From Clostridia bacterium (lineage in GTDB: Bacteria; Bacillota; Sulfobacillia; SLMV01): a stretch of DNA of 12,147 nt. Location of the stretch: the NCBI GenBank assembly GCA_007133365.1, contig SLMV01000223.1:1-12147 (forward strand), in the 5' to 3' direction. Position numbers and translations under genes: made by a program. Positions 1 to 7,119 of the stretch are shown one piece after another (position 1 is the stretch's first letter; every line of letters starts with the position of its first letter). Under the pieces are notes generated by a model. The model was not told where the DNA came from, ran no database searches, and worked only from the letters and a program-made list of their open reading frames with translations.

Positions 1-910
1 CCCACATCCGCTCCATGCTTTCGGGAGAGCGCAGCGGTGGCGCTACCTGTGCATAGGGTCCGTATTGGGCCGTATGGGTTTCGTTTAGCATCAGGTAATG
101 GGGGCAGGTCTCGATCCATACGTTGGCTCCGTTTTGTCGGTACATGTCGGAGACGAGGAGGGCCCATGGCGAGGACATGTGCACCAGATACAAAAGTCCC
201 CCGGTTTCCCGCGCGATCTCCAAAAGCGAAACAGTGGCCAGGCTTTCGGTGAACTCGGGGCGGCTCTCGTAATACGCGGCATAATCGACCCGTCCCGCCT
301 CGAGCAGTCGATTTTTTAGCAATCCCTGCGTTACGGTATCCTCACAGTGCCATCCGATGAACCGATCGATCTCGCTCGAGATCTCCATAACCTGGTACAT
401 ATCGGCGGTATCCTGACAGATGAGGCCCCGCCGTTCGTCGCGGTAGGGCCCCACGTAACTTTTGTAACCCACGGCCCCTGCTTCAGCCTGTTCTCGGATG
501 GTATCGAGGGATTCGCCCCCGGCGCCTCCGAGCAGGGCAAAATCGACGAAGGATTTCTCCCTTAGCAATGCCGCTCGCTCCAGCAGCCGCTCTTTCGAAT
601 TGACCGGGGGAATGCAATTGGGCATCACGGCGATCGTCGTCACGCCGCCAGCGGCGGCACACTGGGTTCCCGTGGTCGCATCCTCCTTTTCGGTTTTGCC
701 GGGCTCCCCTATGTGCACATGAAGATCAACCATTCCCGGAAGCACGACCAGACCCGCCGCATCGATCGTCCTTTTTACATCAATGCCCCCGAGTGGAGTA
801 CCCGGATCGAGCACGGCGCTGATCTTGCCGTCTCGAATCAGGAGATCAGCTCGACGTAATTCCGTCGGCGTTGCCAGCGTGCCATTTTTGATCATCAAAT
901 CAAAACTCAA
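1..910 (-). CDS. Allantoinase/dihydroorotase-type cyclic amidohydrolase, partial (C-terminus beyond left edge)
   Basis: A reading frame of 303 codons, open at the left edge. It belongs to the cyclic amidohydrolases (allantoinase, dihydroorotase, hydantoinase), zinc enzymes that open cyclic amides or ureides in the cytoplasm. Seen: an N-terminal strand segment, then VDLHVHIGEPG (metal-binding His64 and His66), GYKSYVG with the probable carboxylated Lys150, GWHCED (His188), LVHMSS (His244), ETCPHYLML and APPLRSPESM. The HCED, SRPEFTE, TCPHY and APPLR blocks resemble allantoinase AllB more than pyrimidine-pathway dihydroorotase. The usual catalytic Asp lies beyond the edge. The start is TTG at 910-908, preceded by a perfect AGGAGGT (917-923) with a 6-nt gap; the protein then begins MSFDLMIKNGT, as is usual in the family. 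An in-frame ATG at 943-941 has no good ribosome site. The exact substrate is not determinable. Confidence 0.88.
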   Translation of the reverse strand, partial: MSFDLMIKNGTLATPTELRRADLLIRDGKISAVLDPGTPLGGIDVKRTIDAAGLVVLPGMVDLHVHIGEPGKTEKEDATTGTQCAAAGGVTTIAVMPNCIPPVNSKERLLERAALLREKSFVDFALLGGAGGESLDTIREQAEAGAVGYKSYVGPYRDERRGLICQDTADMYQVMEISSEIDRFIGWHCEDTVTQGLLKNRLLEAGRVDYAAYYESRPEFTESLATVSLLEIARETGGLLYLVHMSSPWALLVSDMYRQNGANVWIETCPHYLMLNETHTAQYGPYAQVAPPLRSPESMERMW

Positions 911-916
911 TATTGC

Positions 917-923
917 ACCTCCT
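917..923 (-). promoter_or_regulatory. Strong Shine-Dalgarno for the left-edge amidohydrolase
   Basis: On the minus strand this reads AGGAGGT and lies 6 nt before TTG (910-908). It decides the start in favour of TTG over the in-frame ATG at 943-941, which would add 11 residues not typical of the family. Confidence 0.75.
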
Positions 924-1080
924 GGTTCTATGACCCTATCCATAGCGGTTTCCCGAAAACGTCGAAGCGCAGCATGACATAGGGACTCACACGGATGACG
1001 GGTCTTCGCCCCTCCCTCATTTTCTGAAATATCGCGTTGACACGGTGATAAATTTACGGTTCGTCCGCATTATTCTTTGT

Positions 1081-1098
1081 AAAGGGCAGAAACCCTTT
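1081..1098. repeat. Perfect 6-bp hairpin, possible relic terminator
   Basis: AAAGGG (1081-1086) and CCCTTT (1093-1098) are perfect complements around a 6-nt loop CAGAAA. The A-rich and T-rich arm ends allow a weak bidirectional terminator, but there is no long T tract on either side. GAACGTTC (1111-1118) and ACAGT-AG-ACTGT (1119-1130) follow immediately. Confidence 0.4.
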
Positions 1099-1428
1099 GT
1101 TAACGTGCAGGAACGTTCACAGTAGACTGTTGTAATGAAAGTTTTGGGATGCGCATCCACGATTTCGTTGACATTTGGGGCGGGGGGATGATTTACGTAG
1201 TTGGTTGCCGGTGTCAAGGCTTTTCCCGAAGGGGAATTGCGTTCAACCGAGGTCGACTCCAAAATGCGGTCAAAGCAACCGTCGAACCGTCGAAAGATCC
1301 GATATGAGAGACCTCGAGTCTTATTCTATTACCTATGGAACGCATATGATGAGTGCTAATATCATGGACCCGCATGTTCTGCATGCTTCCGTGCCTTTCA
1401 CCGTTTAAGGTTGCCCGTGGTGTTTAGG

Positions 1429-1446
1429 CATCCTGCTAGTAGGATG
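1429..1446. promoter_or_regulatory. 18-bp near-palindrome, candidate operator
   Basis: CATCCTGCTAGTAGGATG is palindromic at eight of nine base pairs. It lies 20 bp upstream of a second palindrome and about 170 bp upstream of the cheB relic start. Spacing and position suit paired operator sites, but no regulator can be named. Confidence 0.35.
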
Positions 1447-1466
1447 TAATGCATGACTGTCGAAAT

Positions 1467-1480
1467 TTACTATATAGTAA
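1467..1480. promoter_or_regulatory. Perfect 14-bp palindrome, candidate operator overlapping a -10-like element
   Basis: TTACTATATAGTAA reads the same on both strands and includes TATAGT, a -10-like hexamer. It lies about 140 bp upstream of the cheB relic start, followed by AT-rich sequence. A dimeric repressor site covering a promoter is a reasonable reading. No well-spaced -35 was found, so the promoter part is weak. Confidence 0.4.
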
Positions 1481-1617
1481 TCGGGTTATGTAATAGGGAG
1501 CAATATGAGCCTAGCAGCCGTCATGCGAGCTGGGGAAATATTCTCTCTTTCCAATAGCGCCGTTCATCGCAGTATTTTGGTGCTATGGACACAACGACAT
1601 GAGCGAAAGGAACGAGC

Positions 1618-2224
1618 ATGGCAAGAGACAAAGAGAATGCGAACCAACAAAGAATCTCGCATGTTGTTCAGGATGAGAATACTCCTGAGGCAGAAACGCC
1701 GAGACGGGATTTCCCATCATCGGCATCGGCGCATCAGCTGAAGGGTTGGAAGCGCTTGAACTCTTTCTAGGAAACGTTTAACAGCGTACAGGCATGGCGT
1801 TTGTCATCGTGCAACACCTAGATCCGACGCGCAAAGGCTACCTGGTAGAGTTACTCAAGCGAAAGACCAACATGGAGGTCCTTGAGGTTGAAGATAATGC
1901 TCCGGTCCGCCCGGACTGCGTATATGTCATTCCGCCGAACAAGGATCTATCCCTCTTCCATGGCGCTTTCCATCTTTTCGAGCCGAGAGCGCCACGTGGG
2001 TTAAGATTACCCATTAATTTTTTCTTTCGCTCCCTGGCGGATGACCAGCAGGAACGAGCGATCGGCGTCATCTTATCAGGCATGGGTGCCGACGGGACCC
2101 TAGGCCTAAAAGCCATCAAAGAAAGAGAAGGGGCGGTTTTTGCGCAGGAACCGGATCAGGCGAAATTTGATAGCATGCCCAAGAACGCCATTGGCACCGG
2201 TCTGGTTGATATCGTGGCCCCCCC
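1618..2224 (+). pseudogene. CheB methylesterase segment of the fusion relic
   Basis: The segment starts MARDKENANQQRISHV; after the missing base near 1714 it continues as IIGIGASAEGLEALELFLG. The Ser of GASAEG corresponds to the CheB nucleophile (the family usually has GASAGG or GASTGG). TAA 1779-1781 interrupts just before GMAFVIVQHLDP, which holds the catalytic His. The Asp region GVILSGMGADGTLGL and the downstream FDSMPKNAIGTGLVD are intact. The piece open without lesions is 1794 to 2273, whose tail after 2224 is out of frame. CheB would remove methyl groups from receptor glutamates. There is no N-terminal receiver domain, as is usual in CheB-CheR fusions. Confidence 0.85.
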
Positions 2225-3130
2225 GAGGAACTTCCCGAGAGAATCACCGGCTACGTTGAACACGGGACTCTGAAAAAGAGCGAAGGAGAGTTGGCCAGCC
2301 ATGATGAACGGGTGTTCGAAAACATCATAATCCTCTTGCGCTCGGGGATCGGTCATGATTTCTCCGCTTACAGAAGGACGACGCTCTATCGTCGTGTGCA
2401 ACGGCGTCTGGGCCATCCATCAGATTGGCGACCTCGCGACCTATGTTCGCTTTTTGCAGGATAATCCCCAAGAACTAAAGATGCTGTTCAAAGAACTATT
2501 GATCGGCGTCACCCGATTCTTCCGTGACCCCGAGTCCTGGGAAGAATTGAAAGCACAACTCGTATCGGTAATTGCTCGAGACCATCCTATCAAGCAGCCG
2601 ATGCGGACGTGGATCCCCGGTTGTTCAACCGGGGAAGAAGCCTACTCCCTTGCCATGGTGTTCAAAGAAGTTCAGGAATATTTTGAGACGAGCACGGACT
2701 TATCGCTTCAAATTTTCGCCACGGATCTTGACAGCGATGCCATTGAGAACGCTCGCCGGGGCACTTATGTCGCCAACCTTGAAGCGGACGTCTCCCCAGA
2801 ACGTCTCTCCCGTTTATTCACTGAGGAGGGAAACGGTTACCGGGTGCGTCAGGACATCCGCGACATGGTTGTTTTTGCCCCGCATAACCTCATTTCCGAT
2901 CCTCCTTTCACCAAACTTGATATCCTTGGCTGCCGTAATCTCTTGATCTACCTGACCCCAAAGCTGCAGAAGAAACTCCTAGGGCTTTTTCACTATAGTT
3001 TGAATCCGGACGGGCCCTTGTTTCTCGGTCGAGCTGAATCCATCGGCAATTCCACTGATCTCTTCGAGCCGCTGAAAACAACTTTCCCGGTTTATCGACG
3101 ACGGAAGACATCCGCCCACACAGAGAGGCA
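2225..3130 (+). pseudogene. CheR methyltransferase segment of the fusion relic
   Basis: This segment is read in two frames. From 2225 to 2413 one frame gives the CheB-CheR linker and the CheR helical N-domain (FENIIILLRSGIGHDFSAY, then RRTTLYRRVQRRLG). An extra base at 2411-2414 moves the frame, which continues as IHQIGDLATYVRFLQDNPQE and LLIGVTRFFRDPESWEEL. The S-adenosylmethionine-binding motif WIPGCSTGEEAYSLAM, the ATDLD acidic loop, CRNLLIYL and the C-terminal LGRAESIG are all present. The longest uninterrupted piece is 2355 to 3245, of which the part after about 3130 is out of frame. The family methylates glutamates on receptors. Confidence 0.85.
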
Positions 3131-4369
3131 AACGAATTTCCCTCTGTGGGATTTCATCTTCCGCCGTATGCGCCCCGGTCCCCTAAGATCCAACCGAAAT
3201 CAAGCGCGCCGCCCAAAAATCTTGAGGATTTGGCCAACCAGTTGATCCTAAAGAACTATGCCCCTGCGGCCATACTGGTGAATGAGAACGGGGATATTCT
3301 CTATACCCGAGCCCGCATACGTAAGTACCTTGAGTTACCGGCCGGTAAGGCCAATTGGAATGGTTTTGCGATGACGCATGAAGGAATGCGGTACCATCTG
3401 AGCAAGGGGTTTAAGCAGGCAGTCCGCGAGGATAAAACCGTCTCACTTAGCAACATGCGAATCGACAGTGACAGTGGAGACGACACTGTGAATGCCTGTA
3501 TCGAGCCCCTTGCCAATCCAGAACCCTTGCGCGGTCTGGTCATGATCGTCTTTAAAGATGTTAGAACACCGACTCAAACCAACGAGGCGCGCGAGACCGA
3601 GCTCGCGCCTGCCCAGGTGGCAGAGCTGGAATCGGAGTTAGAGTAAGCCCGTCAGGAGTTGAAGGGTCGACAAAAGGAGATGTAATCGTACCAGGAAGAA
3701 CTCCTTTCCACCGACGAGGAATTGCCGTCCACGAACGAGGAGTTGCAGTCCACAAATGAGGAGATAACGACTTCAAAGAAAGAACTACAATCCCAAAACG
3801 AGGAGTTGACCACGGTGAACTACGAGCTGCAAACAAAGGTAGGCCGGCTGTCTCGGGCCAATAATGATCTCAAGAACCTCCTTGAGAGCACAGACATTGC
3901 GACGTTGTTCCTCGATAGTGAACTCCGTGTCCGGCGCTATACTGCTCAAACGGCCAAGATCATCAATTTGATACCCGGGGACGTCGACCGGTCGATCACG
4001 GATATTGTCTCGGATTTGATTTACCCGGAATTAGCAGATGATGCTCGAGAGGTGCTGAGAACACTGGCCGTCTCAGAAAAGGCGGCTCCGACCAACGACG
4101 GGTATTTCTTTAAGGTGCGGATAATGCCCTACCGTACGTTGGAAGACAAAATTGACGGTCTCGTCATTACCTTTACGGATATCACCGCATCCAAGAAGCT
4201 GGAAATGGCCTTGCGGAGTGATCAAGCGAGCCTCGAAGAGAGCATCGCCACCAAGGACCGAGAGTTGGATGGGGTCAAGAAACAACGACAGTCTGAGGAT
4301 CCGCCAAAGCAACAGAAGAAGGGATCGGATAGAGGTCCCGAGGATGAGAAGGAGGGAGGGGGCACCTAA
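3131..4369 (+). pseudogene. Linker, Glu/Gln-rich coiled coil and PAS segment of the fusion relic
   Basis: One frame runs through this segment with two TAA stops. The order is: a proline-rich linker; the PAS-like domain containing ILVNENGDILYTRARI, GKANWN and LRGLVMIVFKDV; a long coiled coil with repeated TNEELQSTNEE units at about 3640-3860; a second PAS domain (LLESTDIATLFLDSELRVRR to LVITFTDITASKK); and a highly charged tail ending EKEGGGT. Family members usually have glutamine where the first TAA interrupts ELESELE/ARQEL and the second interrupts KEM/SYQEEL, so CAA to TAA changes are the simple explanation. The uninterrupted pieces are 3146-3646 (GTG start) and 3722-4369. No histidine-kinase domain follows. 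Confidence 0.82.
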
Positions 4370-5517
4370 TGAACAAAAAGGATGAGTCACTAGACGATCT
4401 TCGCCGCCGGGTGGAGCATCGATTTTAAGAAAGTAAGCGAGATTTATCCGTGCCCCCGAATCCGGAGGAGTTACAGCGACTCGTCCACGAGCTCGAAGTG
4501 CACCAGATAGAGTTAGAGATGCAAAATGAGGAATTACAACATGCACGTTCAGAGTTGGAGTCCTATCTCAAAAAGCACACGGAGCTGTACGATTTTGCCC
4601 CCGTTGGCTATCTCGTACTCGACCCTGATGGTCGGATCCTCCAGAGTCACTTGACCGGAGCGCGGATGTTAGGAACGGACCGCTCTCGAATGATCAATCA
4701 ACCCTTCGCTGGCTTTGTCAGTGCTGACTCCCGATCTTCAGTTGAATCCCTTTTGGATAAGGTGTTCCAAGACCCATCTTGAGATAATGTTGTGGCGAAA
4801 CTAGAAAGAACGGGGAGCGAAAGGCGCTTCGTACATGTTGAGGCCAGAGTTGCCGAGGACGGCCGGGAATGCCGTCTTGTCCTGGTGGACATCACGGCCC
4901 AAAGATTGGCCGAAGAGTCTTTGCAAGAAAGCGAACGGAAATATCGCACTCTATTTGAAACCATGTCCGTGGGGGTTGTGCATCAGTGTTCGACCGGCCG
5001 GATTGTATCGGCTAATCCCTCGGCGGCACGCATTTTGGGCTTATCAATACACCAGATGAAGGGAAGAAAATCGACAGAGCTCTTCTCTGAAATTATCCAC
5101 GAAGATGGATCTGAGTTCCCCGAAGCGAAACACCCCTACAGGATCGCCCTCCGCACAGGTAGAGCGGTACACAATGTGGTGATGGGGATATCGTTGCCGG
5201 GGTCTGACTGACACATCTGACTCAGTATCAACGCAGTGCCGCAGTTTCGTTGTGATGAGGGTGATCCATTTCAGGTTTTCATGACCCTTAAGGACATGAC
5301 GGATCGCAAGCGCATGACGGTTTACAATACGCCTACGGATAGAGAGAAAAAGGTCTTTAGGCTCTTTGCCAAGAACCTTAGCCGCGCGGCCGTCGCAGAA
5401 GTTTTGGATATAAGCCCAAAGAACGTTGACAAGCACCGGGAGAACCTGATGGCCAAATTGGACATCCATGATATAGAAGAAATCGTGAGGTTTGCCAAGC
5501 TCATTCGCAGGAATTGA
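4369..5517 (+). pseudogene. PAS-PAS-LuxR-type transcriptional regulator, interrupted by four in-frame stops
   Basis: One frame from ATG 4369 to TGA 5515-5517 encodes 382 codons with no indels but four stops: TAA 4426-4428, TGA 4780-4782, TGA 5209-5211 and TGA 5218-5220. Domains in order: an N-terminal helix with LQRLVHELEVHQIELEMQNE; a first PAS (YDFAPVGYLVLDPDGRI to CRLVLVDIT); a second PAS (YRTLFETMSVGVVHQ to VFMTLKDMTDRKR); and a C-terminal GerE/LuxR DNA-binding domain (TPTDREKKVFRLFAKNLS, then VAEVLDISPKNVDKHRENLM). The product would be a cytoplasmic sensor that binds DNA directly. The last two TGA codons sit in D-x-HI-x-LSINAVP, where PAS domains commonly carry Trp. It overlaps the stop of the CheB-CheR relic by one base, and its 3' end overlaps the convergent lipoprotein gene by 17 bp. 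Uninterrupted pieces: 4450-4782, 4792-5211 and 5236-5517. Confidence 0.87.
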
Positions 5518-6163
5518 CCCCGAAGTTGTGCTGTTGTTCTGGACCTTCTAAGATGACGGGCACTTCGCTAGGGACACTGCTTATACCGTTTGACAACACG
5601 TGATGCTCAAACGACTCCCATTTGATGAAAGCCTCATCAGTGGGAGCGTCGATGGCTCGAGCAGAGAAACTGACGAAAACCTCAGGCATTCCATCATCGA
5701 GTTGCCTTCCGAAGTAGTAATCCATATGATACAAATTGTCCATTCCACGATCCGGACCAAAATCAGGTTCGCCAAGAATTGCCATTATTTCCTCAAGAGT
5801 CATTCCCACCTTTGCATCCAACACTTCTTGCCCTGGTCCTAGGATGATGCTAACGGCAATCCGAGGTTCGATATGATTCGGAGAGGCGATGCGCATGACC
5901 CCTCTTTCATGTTGGAAGAGAATGTAATGGTGGGGGCCAAGCCAATCATCATACCCCTGTTCATCTGGAGTCCCCAATTCTTGCTCGATTTCATCGAATC
6001 GCTTACCGAGTAGATTCATCACGGGATCATTCCCCCACGTGTCTAGCGTGGCTTCTTCGGTGTTGCCCGCCAAAGGAGCATTCGGAGAGCCAGTTACGGT
6101 CTGACAACCCGTCAGTAAAATGATGATCGCTAACGTCAACAAAGACAGGTGTCTAGCGGACAT
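5501..6163 (-). CDS. Lipoprotein with two YjgB/DUF4309-like GxPD repeats
   Basis: The 220-residue protein begins with a lipoprotein signal peptide (MSARHLSLLTLAIIILLTGC); the lipidated Cys is residue 20. The body has two similar units: GKRFDEIEQELGTPD (53-67), followed by an aromatic strand pair (HHYILFQHERGVMRI), and VGMTLEEIMAILGEPD (119-134), followed by YHMDYYFG. This helix-then-GxPD-then-strands layout resembles YjgB/DUF4309 and, more distantly, SmpA/BamE-type folds; the family assignment is inference. The exact function is unknown; it should sit in a membrane facing outward. The ATG overlaps the stop of the lapA-like gene by one base (TAATG), so translation is probably coupled. Its 3' end overlaps the luxR-type relic on the other strand. 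It has no interrupting lesion, unlike its plus-strand neighbours. Confidence 0.8.
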   Translation of the reverse strand: MSARHLSLLTLAIIILLTGCQTVTGSPNAPLAGNTEEATLDTWGNDPVMNLLGKRFDEIEQELGTPDEQGYDDWLGPHHYILFQHERGVMRIASPNHIEPRIAVSIILGPGQEVLDAKVGMTLEEIMAILGEPDFGPDRGMDNLYHMDYYFGRQLDDGMPEVFVSFSARAIDAPTDEAFIKWESFEHHVLSNGISSVPSEVPVILEGPEQQHNFGVNSCE

Positions 6164-6636
6164 TATCCCAGTTCATCCCTTCCCAATGGCTCTTTTCTTG
6201 TGCGTGTTGCCGTTTTGCTCGTGTTTTTGTGTAGGTCTGAGTTGTTGTCAACTGGCGAAGGATTAGGGTCATCCACAACTTGTCGGTTCTCCTCGGCATG
6301 GTCTTTCGCATTAACGGCTTGAATCTCCAGTTGCAGTCTGCCTACCTCAATTTCCAGCCTGCTTCTTTCCTCTTCTAAGAACTCCACACGCTTTTGCAGC
6401 TCCGTTTGCTTTTGTCGTGCTTCACGAAACTGCAGGTGGGTTTGAATACCACGGAAGAGACTAAAAGACCCTAACGTCAGTGCTCCTGCTGAAGCGGAAC
6501 CCAGGATCAGCACAATAAGGGAAAGATCCGCCTGGCCGAAGAGGTAGTTGACGGTCACGATTTCGCTGTTACCCATAGCGGCCACGGCAATGAGCAGACT
6601 GAAAAGAAGCGCAAACACAAGATACAGCATTGACAT
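6163..6636 (-). CDS. LapA-like (DUF1049) inner-membrane protein with coiled-coil and charged tail
   Basis: The product has 157 residues. A first membrane helix (about 3-21) is followed by GNSEIVTVNYLFGQADLSL, the short loop typical of LapA/DUF1049, and a second membrane helix (about 39-62). A coiled coil (about 65-110, rich in Glu, Gln and Arg) and a polar tail follow. In E. coli, LapA works with LapB in lipopolysaccharide assembly control; here only the membrane part is shared, so that role is not assured. The start ATG 6636 has GGAGGAG (6644-6650) 7 nt upstream. It lies 45 bp downstream of the glsB-like gene and overlaps the lipoprotein start by one base, which indicates an operon. Confidence 0.8.
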   Translation of the reverse strand: MSMLYLVFALLFSLLIAVAAMGNSEIVTVNYLFGQADLSLIVLILGSASAGALTLGSFSLFRGIQTHLQFREARQKQTELQKRVEFLEEERSRLEIEVGRLQLEIQAVNAKDHAEENRQVVDDPNPSPVDNNSDLHKNTSKTATRTRKEPLGRDELG

Positions 6637-6643
6637 AGGTGCT

Positions 6644-6650
6644 CTCCTCC
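6644..6650 (-). promoter_or_regulatory. Strong Shine-Dalgarno of the lapA-like gene
   Basis: The minus strand reads GGAGGAG, 7 nt before the ATG. It is the best ribosome site in the three-gene envelope operon and suggests the lapA-like protein is made in quantity independently of the upstream gene. Confidence 0.7.
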
Positions 6651-6681
6651 CAACCGATTCTTAATTTTTTGGTGAATTTTG

Positions 6682-6936
6682 TTAACCAATCCTCAACATT
6701 TTGGATGCATATAGCACGACGACAGCGCCAAGGAAAGCCACGACGAAGGTGGTAAGGTTGAAACCGCTGATCGGGTCATGAACATTGAAGACAGCACCGG
6801 CCACCCATCCGCCGATTAGCGCACCAATCACCCCGATTACCACGTTAAAAAGTAGACCCGAGCCTTTCCCTCTTATGGCGATGCCCGCCAGCCAACCAAC
6901 AATTGCTCCGATAACTAACCAGGTTAGTAATCCCAT
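6682..6936 (-). CDS. GlsB/YeaQ/YmgE family small membrane protein
   Basis: The product has 84 residues, the normal size for the family. Three hydrophobic helices carry the family's glycine pattern: GAIVGWLAGIAIRGKGSGLL, NVVIGVIGALIGGWVAG, and FVVAFLGAVVVLYASKML. Members are called transglycosylase-associated or general-stress membrane proteins and are often induced by stress; the molecular role is poorly known. The start MGLLTWL at 6936 is preferred because a G-rich ribosome site (about 6944-6950, read GGGGGGT) lies just upstream; a longer frame to 6996 adds 20 residues with no family resemblance. It is the first gene of a glsB-lapA-lipoprotein operon. The 150 bp upstream is AT-rich and probably holds the promoter. 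Confidence 0.85.
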   Translation of the reverse strand: MGLLTWLVIGAIVGWLAGIAIRGKGSGLLFNVVIGVIGALIGGWVAGAVFNVHDPISGFNLTTFVVAFLGAVVVLYASKMLRIG

Positions 6937-7119
6937 GTGATTCACCCCCCACTTGTTTCTTGCTAGCGAAATCTGAGCCAACTTTGGTATAATCAAACGA
7001 AATCAATTAAAAAATAGAAAATTAGTTACATGATTGCATCCAGAACCTTCTATATTCTTTTTTAATTATGTAGCATGAAGTGCTTACAAATCTATTAGCA
7101 ATCAATGGGATGCTCTGTT
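6937..7119 (-). promoter_or_regulatory. AT-rich upstream region of the glsB-lapA-lipoprotein operon
   Basis: This stretch is clearly richer in A and T than its surroundings (runs of T and A at 7005-7020 and 7055-7070). On the minus strand a TATACC element near 6985-6990 could be a -10 hexamer, but no convincing -35 lies 17 bp upstream, so the promoter is located only roughly. No gene was seen. Confidence 0.35.

Larger units (their letters stand above)
911..1617. other. Long intergenic region with inverted repeats, no convincing gene
   Basis: About 700 bp separates the minus-strand amidohydrolase from the plus-strand cheB-cheR relic. Short open frames exist on both strands (for example 1017-1262 minus and 1175-1408 plus), but none has a recognisable motif plus a good ribosome site. 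The region holds a hairpin (1081-1098), two short inverted repeats (1111-1118 and 1119-1130), an 8-bp tandem duplication AACCGTCG (1277-1292), a near-palindrome (1429-1446) and a perfect palindrome (1467-1480). It presumably contains the former promoters of the two divergent units. No confident sigma-70 promoter could be assigned: TTGACA at 1037-1042 lacks a -10 at proper spacing. Confidence 0.6.
1618..4369 (+). pseudogene. CheB-CheR-coiled coil-PAS fusion, inactivated by frameshifts and stops
   Basis: When lesions are bridged, the region reads as one CheB methylesterase / CheR methyltransferase / PAS fusion of about 915 codons, a family that modifies chemoreceptor-like partners and passes signals through PAS and helical linkers. 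The start ATG 1618 has AAAGGAA (1606-1612) upstream. Lesions: one base missing in the C run near 1714; TAA at 1779-1781; one base missing in the seven-C run 2218-2224; one extra base at 2411-2414; one base missing between about 3095 and 3130; TAA at 3644-3646 and at 3683-3685. Domain order and motifs are otherwise well kept, so the decay is fairly recent. The final TAA overlaps the next ATG (TAATG), showing former translational coupling. Sequencing error is possible for the indels, but the flanking genes are clean. Confidence 0.88.

Noticed and set aside
1111..1118. GAACGTTC as a LexA/DinR box
   Set aside because: Known boxes have a spacer between the half sites; this palindrome has none and no SOS gene is adjacent.
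1017..1262. Minus-strand 81-codon open frame in the left intergenic region
   Set aside because: No family resemblance, no good ribosome site, and it spans several inverted repeats.
1505..1741. Small plus-strand open frame before the cheB relic
   Set aside because: Its second half reads the cheB N-terminal region out of frame, it has no recognisable motif, and its ribosome site is too close to the ATG.
2218..2224. Programmed ribosomal frameshift in the C run
   Set aside because: Other frameshifts and stops upstream and downstream would still block the protein, so a functional programmed shift is unlikely.
1618..4369. All lesions as sequencing errors
   Set aside because: Two indels in C runs could be errors, but seven stops and two further indels are confined to this module while about 5 kb of other genes in the window show none. 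Only reads can settle individual sites.
4073..4546. Minus-strand 157-codon open frame
   Set aside because: It lies opposite the PAS end of the fusion relic and the start of the PAS-LuxR relic and has no family features.
1618..5517. Alternative genetic code (TAA as Gln, TGA as Trp)
   Set aside because: The pattern of stops suggests it, but the intact flanking genes end at TAA or TGA with normal overlaps and starts, use TGG and CAA freely, and four frameshifts in the same region cannot be explained by recoding.
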